From assembly GCA_002270565.1 (NCBI GenBank), contig NQMI01000069.1, positions 62,001 through 126,000 on the forward strand: a stretch of DNA of 64,000 nt. The letters are read 5' to 3'. Positions 57,747 to 64,000 of this stretch are shown one piece after another; within the stretch, counting starts at the first letter, position 1; every line of letters starts with the position of its first letter. The notes below the pieces were generated by a model. It was given only the letters and a program-made list of their open reading frames with translations. It was not told the origin of the DNA and searched no databases. The position numbers and the translations under genes are program-made. The DNA comes from Stenocarpella maydis (Eukaryota > Ascomycota > Sordariomycetes > Diaporthales > Diaporthaceae).

Positions 57747-59490
57747 ATGTGTCGCTTTCTGGTGAGCACCTTGCGCCCTCGCTGCTGCGCTGCTCTGCTG
57801 CACAAATTCGCGCCCCATACACCCTGCCAGCCCAAGCTGACAAGCCATCCCCTTGACTAAACAGGTCTACAAGGGAAGTGACGAGATCCTCCTCTCCAAG
57901 CTCATCCTCGAACCCTGCCACTCCATCCTCAGACAGAGCTTCGACTCTCGCCTTCGACTAGTATGTTTCCCTCCTGCCGATCTCGCTTCCCGGCTTACCC
58001 CTATAACCACCCCAGTGCACACTCTCGCCCGTTCGTGCCACGAGGGGCTCACACGTTTGCCGTAGGACACGAGGCGTGGAGCAAACAATGCGGATGGCTT
58101 CGGCATAGGCTACTACACCAGCCCCAAGCTGGGCGCCGAGCCTTGCATCTTCACATCCACCACCCCAGCCTGGAACGACCCAAACCTGCAGCGCATCGCC
58201 TCCAAGACCGCCTCGAACCTCATATTCGCCCACGTGCGAGCAACCACCGAGGGCTCCACCTCGCCCGACAACTGCCACCCCTTCGAACATGGCAGCCTCA
58301 TGTGGATGCACAACGGTGGGCTCGGCGGCTGGAAGCACATCAAGCGCAGACTGGCCGGATGCCTCGCCGACAAGTGGTACCTGGGCGTCAGGGGAGGCAC
58401 TGACAGCGAATGGGCCTTCGCCCTGTTTCTCGACACCCTCGAGCGCATGGGCGCCGACCCCAGCTCTTCGCCGAAAAAGGGCTTCGGCCCCATGGTCTTG
58501 AGGAAGGCCATGCTCAAGACCATCGCCCAGATCAACGACCTCATCGACCAGATACCCGAGAGCACCCTGCACAGCGAGAACATAGACACCAGGAGCTTGC
58601 TCAACTTCTGCGTCTCCGACGGGCACAGCATCATCTGCACCAGGTACATCAACAGCTCCACCGACGAGGCAGCTAGTCTCTATTATTCCTCGGGCAGCCA
58701 GTGGGAGACGAGGCAGCATGATGACAACGAGAACTACCAAATGAAGAGGCGCGACAAGGGCGCCGATGTGGTCCTCGTCTCCAGTGAGCCTCTGACATTT
58801 GAGAGGGGTCAGTCGAGACCACCCATGCGCAACTCGTTGGTATCAACATGTACTGACCGTGCCCTAGAAAACTGGATCAACGTCCCCACAAACTCCATCC
58901 TGACCATCCACGACCAGACCGCTTTCGTACAGCCGATAATAGACCAGTTCCATCACAAAGACCCCTGGCATCGCCGCTCTGCCGGCTTCGTACAAAGCAA
59001 GGGCCTCGCCGCCAACGAAAAGACCCCCCCGCCTCTCTCAATGCCCAACCCGTCCGCCGCTGCCGCCCCCGAGGGTAACTTGCAGGCCGAGATGTTTCAC
59101 AAAAGGGCCAACCTGGGACCGACAATACCCTTTAGCTTGATGAGGTCTATCACGCCACAGCTCTCGAGGACCAACACCTCGGAGGCCCCCAATAGCGTCT
59201 TCACCGCATCGCCTCGGCCTTCTTTCTCGACGGTTGATAGCAGCAAAGGCACAGACTTTAGGACTGTGACCGAGCCACCTGTAAGCAGACAGGCCTGCAA
59301 CTCAAATCCACCGGCGGTGGGCAACATCAAGAAGAAGAGGATGTCACTGGGCAACCTCGACCATCTGCAGGGCCCATCTCCGGCGCCCGACACAGAACCA
59401 CCGACTCCGATGACTCCAGTGGACAGGACCTCGTATGGGGACCCAAACAAGATCGCCCAATACTTCCCAGAGCTTACTCTTTCACCCTGA
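57747..59490 (+). CDS. dug3: Glutamine amidotransferase Dug3
   Basis: Four exons: 57,747-57,761 (only five codons, MCRFL), 57,865-57,960, 58,066-58,807 and 58,868-59,490; total 491 residues. Introns start GTGAGC, GTATGT and GTCAGT and end ACAG, CGTAG and CCTAG. Cys2 is the expected N-terminal nucleophile of class II amidotransferases after Met removal, so the tiny first exon is essential. Conserved blocks: GANNADGFGIGYY, FAHVRATTEGS, NCHPFEHGSLMWMHNGG and LSDGHS-like VSDGHSIICTRY. Dug3 acts with Dug2 in cytosolic degradation of glutathione. The C-terminal 150 residues are Ser/Pro-rich and probably poorly conserved. Confidence 0.93.
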
Positions 59491-60364
59491 AGATGGGACG
59501 GTGCCTTCCTGGCCGAGTTGTTTCGGTTTCGTTTTACTTCCTTTTCTTTTAAATGCCAAGGACTGAAACCCAATTTCGGACTGGTTCATTTCATGTCGAC
59601 ATAAAAATTGCAAGCTCGTTCATTTTTGGATCAAGTAAGGCGCTAAGGAGTCCATGGAATTATGGAGGGAGAGCAAATGCTTTCAAGGTTATTCGCAGGC
59701 TTTCATGGTTGCACTTAGACGGTGGTTCAGTACCACCAAATTTCATAGAGGGTTGTTTCATGTGACAGGCCAAAATAGACTGTACACCCTCATTCTTAGT
59801 CATACATATCATGAGCCCAATCTTCGTCCCAGCACACTCAGACCCACCAATTGTAGACCAAGTATTGGAGCATTTCCTGTGCTGGCAATCGCGATGCAAT
59901 ACCTGGGAGGAAAGCCAAATGGGTGTTCAGTTACAAAAATAATGGAAGTCGCAGCAAGTGTGCAACTTGGATCGAACGTGACGACATGGCGGGTGTGGTG
60001 CGCCGATCGGGCCGTGAGACGGAATTTCGGAAGTCGGGAGACGTTGAGATAAGCGGAGCTAGGCCGAGGTCCGGGCCGGGCGCTAGCCTCGGACGAGCGC
60101 CGGCCCTAATTTGCAGCTGCCGTCCTCTCTCGGCTGCCCCCGCCTTGTGCGACTCGAAACCCGCCACCTTCGACCCAAGTCACTCTGAGCCGCTGCCGCT
60201 TGAAGCCTGGGCTCTCACTTGTAGGCAGGGACTCTTGGCAATCAGAGCGGTCCAGCGCAAAAGCCATCCCGTGAGTGTTGCTCCACCTTTGAACAGGCAC
60301 TTTTTAGCCTGGAACTCACACCTGTGCAGGACGTGCTGTGCGCCACAACGTCAACCAGCCAGCC
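59491..60364. other. Intergenic; leader of the formamidase gene
   Basis: No gene supported. Short open frames at 59.5-60.1 kb have no domain; a 240-codon frame from 59,923 runs through the next start in another frame. Confidence 0.5.
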
Positions 60365-61403
60365 ATGGCGGAGTCTTTGAAGAGGACGGAGTATTACTAC
60401 GGCAAAGATCACGTCCTACAGAATGTCGCCGTCTGGGAGTTTCCCGAAGACAAGGCCACAGCGCCGGCGCCGGGGACAACCAAGTACTGGCTCATGTGAG
60501 TTGGTCCCCTCAACGGGCATCTCCACCCCTGCAAGACGCACACCCCGGGGGGGGGGGCAAAAAGAAGACATGCTTACATGGCGCCGGCGCCGAAAATAAA
60601 GATTCATCCACGGCGGGGCCTGGCGCGACCCGAGGAGCACCCTGAGCGAGGCCGAGCCGACCATCAACGCCCTGCTGGACCCGTCGTCGCAGTGGCGCCT
60701 CCCGGGCGACGGCGCGCCCTCCCGCGTCGCCGGCTTCGCCTCGCTCAACTACCGCCTCTCGCCCCACCCGTCTTTTTCCCAGGACGCCGCCACGACGCCC
60801 GCCTTCGCCGCGCGCGCGGCCCTCCACCCGGACCACCTGGACGACGTGGTGTGCGGGCTGCGCTTCCTGCAGGGGCGGCTCGGGCTCGGCGGCGGCGGCG
60901 ACGAGTACCTGCTCTTTGGGCACTCGGCCGGCGCGTTCCTGGCGTACCAGGCGCTGCTGNGCGGGGCCGCGGGGGTGCGGGATATCGCGCCCCCGTCCGC
61001 GGTGGTGGGCTTCGAGGGCATATACGACCTCGCCGGGCTCGACGGGCGCGTGGGCGGCGCGTACGCGGGCTTCATGGAGGGGGCGTTCGGGGCTGACCGG
61101 GCGGGCTGGCAGGCGGCGAGCCCGGCCACGGCGGCGGGGAGCTTTGGCGAGTGGGCCGCCGGGGGCGGGCGCGGGCGCAGGCTGGCGGTGCTGGCGCACT
61201 CGGCCGACGACGAGCTGGTGGACATGGCCGAGGTGGACGCCATGGAGGGGAGGCTGAGGCGGGACGGCGTGCGGGACGTGCTGGTCTTCCGGGACCTGAG
61301 GGGCGGCCACTCCGATGTCCTGAACGACGGGAGCTTCGCCAGGGTGCTGGTCAGGACCCTGGAGGAGCTGGGGAGGCTGAAGGGCCTGGGCACTGGCGCC
61401 TGA
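60365..61403 (+). CDS. bna7: Kynurenine formamidase-like alpha/beta hydrolase
   Basis: Two exons, 60,365-60,495 and 60,602-61,403, with a 106-nt intron (GTGAGT to AAAG), total 310 residues. Exon 1 gives RTEYYYGKDHVLQNVAVWEF; exon 2 opens with the oxyanion motif FIHGGAW. The nucleophile elbow is GHSAGA, with Ser at about 152; Asp in HSADDELVD and His in GGHSDVLND complete the triad. This is the layout of fungal Bna7, which converts N-formylkynurenine to kynurenine in the tryptophan-to-NAD pathway. One undetermined base (60,960) leaves a residue unknown eight codons after the elbow region. The coding region is very GC-rich, more than its neighbours. Confidence 0.85.
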
Positions 61404-64000
61404 CCGGGGGGGGGGGAGGCCCGAGGCCTGTCTTGCCCCCGGGATATCAGGCTGGCTGAGTGGGTGAGCAGTGTAGGGCAGGGCCACCGGCGGTCCATCA
61501 GCCTCGTGGCTGCGGTACAAATACGATGGGCCCTTTTCCTCGCGGTGTGAGGCTCCTAGAGCGCGCTCCTTTGGCCAATGGCTTGCCGATATATTGATGG
61601 CACTATGGTTGTAGCAATACCACAGACGTGGGACAGGAATCCCCGGTTCAAACATTCAGTCCGCCGTCTGCCCAAGTAGCCAGACCTTGTGAGATGGACC
61701 AAGCTTACTGTATATAACCTCTGTCCATCTGACTCGTCCCCGCCTTCGTGCTCAGTGCATCCTGTAAGCGAGCCGTCTGCCCGTTGTTTAGGGACTTGCA
61801 AAGATCACACTCCAACATGGGGGGCCACTTGAGCACCACCAGCTATGGGCGCATACCGAAGCCCCGTGGACGGGAGGGCCACGTGTGTGTATATGGGTAG
61901 GAGAGGAGAGAGACCATGGGCTTGTGAAGCCAGGACCGGGCATCTCCCCTCCGCGACAAACGTCAACGTGCGTGATGCCTTGCCGTCTCACCTGCGCTGC
62001 CAATACCCAGGACACCATGGCTCTCCTGTCGGACAGAGATTTTGCATGTGCCCATGAGGCAAGCATCTTGGGCCGCAGGCTTTTTCGATGGGGGATGGGA
62101 CCCAAGGTTCGAGACCTCGCCGCGCCGGGTCGCGAGCAGAAACAACATTTGCCCCATGGCTTCTTTAGCCATACTATGTACAGTATAGCATACCATGTAT
62201 CCAGGGCCCCCAGTTGTGAGCCCTACTGACCCCTAGTCGGGGCGCCTCGTCCAAAAGAGTTGAGAAGGAGGGCGTCTAATCCATGGATGCGAGATCAAAC
62301 ACATACATACACAAGAGTCAGTCCATCTACCCCACACTCTCCCGGGGTTAGTTTTATTAGCTCGGCGCAATATAGACACCTATAGACAAGTAGAGAATGT
62401 TAATCTGTACCTAAGTTTTATATAATATAATAAAACATTTTTATATTATCAAGTTGTTTATTTAATTAATCTTTAAAGTATGTTTTTATTTAAGTTTGAA
62501 AATAAACTATACATTCTTTACTTCTTCATATATATCTACTATACATTAAAGTAATAAAATTATATCATACGGACTGCATGGAAACCGATAGTCCATTTTA
62601 AACTTTGTGGTCTAGCCTGGAAGGGTAATCAGGAACAAGGATTATAATTAGTTTTGGCACCGCCCCCTCCCCGCCCACCCCACACCCCACCATGCACGCC
62701 TCTTTACCATATACACTATGCACCATATACCTCTTCCTTGCTGGTTCCTTTCTTTCTTTCTTTCTTTCTTCTTTCTCTCGTTTTCTTCTTGCCTTTTGCC
62801 TGCGGCAAGTCCCGCTCGATTCCCGCGGCCAGGGATGCACTAATCTGCTGCTATTAACGGAGCCCTGTTGGAAGGGAAGGAGGCCGGGGGGGGGGGAATC
62901 ATCCACCTACCGTTGGGCGGGGATTGGCACCACTCGACTGATGATCGTATGCTGCTCGTATCGCTGGTGCATACACATGTATCTACTACGCAGCGGCTCG
63001 GCTCTTTTTTTTTTTTTTTTTTTTTTTTGTTTGGCGCAAAAGATTTCAGGCCGTAATTCCCAGGATATTACATCATACATCCAGTCGTTAATCTTTTGTT
63101 TTTCCCCATCGCCTGGTTGAGCAACATACATGGTGGGTGCCATGATCGGATCCTGCTGGTCCCCGATCCTTAACGATTATTATTCAACCTAGCTCACGCT
63201 ACGGAGATCCCCCGGCCGGGGGAGGGGGAGGCGCTTGGGTAGGGATCTGAGAGCACTGACAGGGGGCTGACGCAAAACGCTTGGAAACGGCCGGGGGCAG
63301 GGGAGGGGGTCTGCGACCAACACCATGTCAACGTCGCAGACAGACGAGGATCGCATGCCCTGGCGGCGGTGAGGGCATATGCGTATGCAATGCGCCCGAC
63401 ACCAGGGAGAGAGAGATGTGAGCCAAACAGCTCTCACAAGCAATCGACTTGGGTGGCCGAGCCAACAACAATCAATTGTCATCACCGAGAGAAGCAGCCG
63501 CTGTGGTTTGAAGTGTGATTTGTATTTGCTCCGGCTAGAGTGCTCGAATTCCCTGGGGATAAGCTCACAGTTTGTTGATAGTATTGCTTGTGCTTTCAAT
63601 TCGCCAACATATTGTGTGCGCCGTCCGTCAGTCCAGAAAGAAAAAAGGAGATGGAAAGCCAGAAAACCAAAGCAAAAGAGGAAAAAGGAAGAAAAGAAAA
63701 GAAAAACCACAGGTAAACCAGTTGCGCAAAACAATGCCGGCCACCCAAGACAAGGAAAGGTTTGTAAGGCCAAAAAGGAAAACTCCAAGGGACAGTGTCT
63801 CCGGACTCTGAAAAGGTCGGTTTGGTTTCATCTCAGAGCACTGGAAACAGTATTCTCCATTGCGTCGAGGCCAGCAGCAGCCCGCAACAAGCGCAGCCTC
63901 TGGCGCTTGACCGCCAGCGCGCCAGGCTGCCAACACACCGCCCATGGCCCGACCAATCCGCCTTCACTGCGCCCGCTACTCCACTTCAATTTTGCCAGAT
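61404..64000. other. Intergenic DNA to window end, no gene supported
   Basis: Contains an AT-rich, RIP-like patch at about 62,380-62,570, a TTTC microsatellite at 62,746-62,776, a G-run at 62,886-62,895 and a T-run at 63,005-63,028. Open frames on both strands at 63.2-63.9 kb have low-complexity, shadow-like translations. Confidence 0.5.

Noticed and set aside
63189..63788. 199-codon minus-strand open frame
   Set aside because: Phe/Leu-rich start mirrors an A-rich plus-strand tract; no domain or splice pattern.
1..64000. CRISPR array, bacterial operon, rRNA or secondary-metabolite cluster
   Set aside because: No spaced direct-repeat array, rRNA-like core or synthase gene was seen, and the window is eukaryotic.

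Overview
This window looks like nuclear DNA of a filamentous ascomycete (Pezizomycotina, most likely Sordariomycetes). The reasons are short spliceosomal introns (mostly 50-110 nt, with GTAAGT/GTGAGT-like donors and CTAAC/CTGAC branch points), compact genes on both strands, and repeats with the C-to-T (CpA to TpA) damage left by repeat-induced point mutation (RIP). I cannot assign a genus.

The window has two compartments. Positions 1 to about 23,000 are an AT-rich, gene-poor, repeat-filled block. It holds a remnant with an Ulp1-like protease trace (about 0.9-1.3 kb), a decayed minus-strand Ty3/Gypsy pol (about 3.4-8.3 kb, broken by a run of Ns flanked by two 632-bp copies of the same segment), a decayed minus-strand gag (about 9.8-10.7 kb), and a decayed plus-strand integrase plus chromodomain (about 11.3-12.7 kb). 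The last lies between two 240-bp inverted copies. Two 0.85-kb MITE-like elements with terminal inverted repeats sit at 17,688 and 22,169. The only convincing gene here is a small secreted cysteine-rich protein (19,394-19,906, minus). An F-box gene at the edge of the block (23.9-25.1 kb) carries in-frame stops of the RIP type.

From about 25.8 kb to 61.4 kb the DNA is balanced in composition and gene-dense, with conserved housekeeping genes: an AT-hook protein (+), aprataxin-like Hnt3 (-), a DEAH-box RNA helicase with UBA and RWD domains (+), cohesin subunit Scc3/Psc3 (+), telomere protein Pot1 (-), importin alpha (+), gamma-butyrobetaine dioxygenase-like protein (+), urease accessory protein UreD (-), RNA polymerase III subunit Rpc53 (+), auxilin-like Swa2 (-), glutamine amidotransferase Dug3 (+) and a kynurenine formamidase-like hydrolase (+). 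A 3.7-kb gap between importin alpha and the dioxygenase holds two gene relics (a zinc-type alcohol dehydrogenase and an unknown C-terminal fragment). The last 2.6 kb show no gene I can support.

The housekeeping genes are not a functional cluster: each is independently expressed, with divergent or convergent neighbours. Several deal with genome maintenance (Hnt3, Scc3, Pot1), but this is probably coincidental synteny. I found no clearly new biological system. The most unusual items are the MITE-like pair, a three-copy short repeat that seems to supply the last codons of the secreted protein gene, the RIP-type damage in the F-box gene, and a non-RIPed island of unknown origin at about 14.9-16.1 kb.
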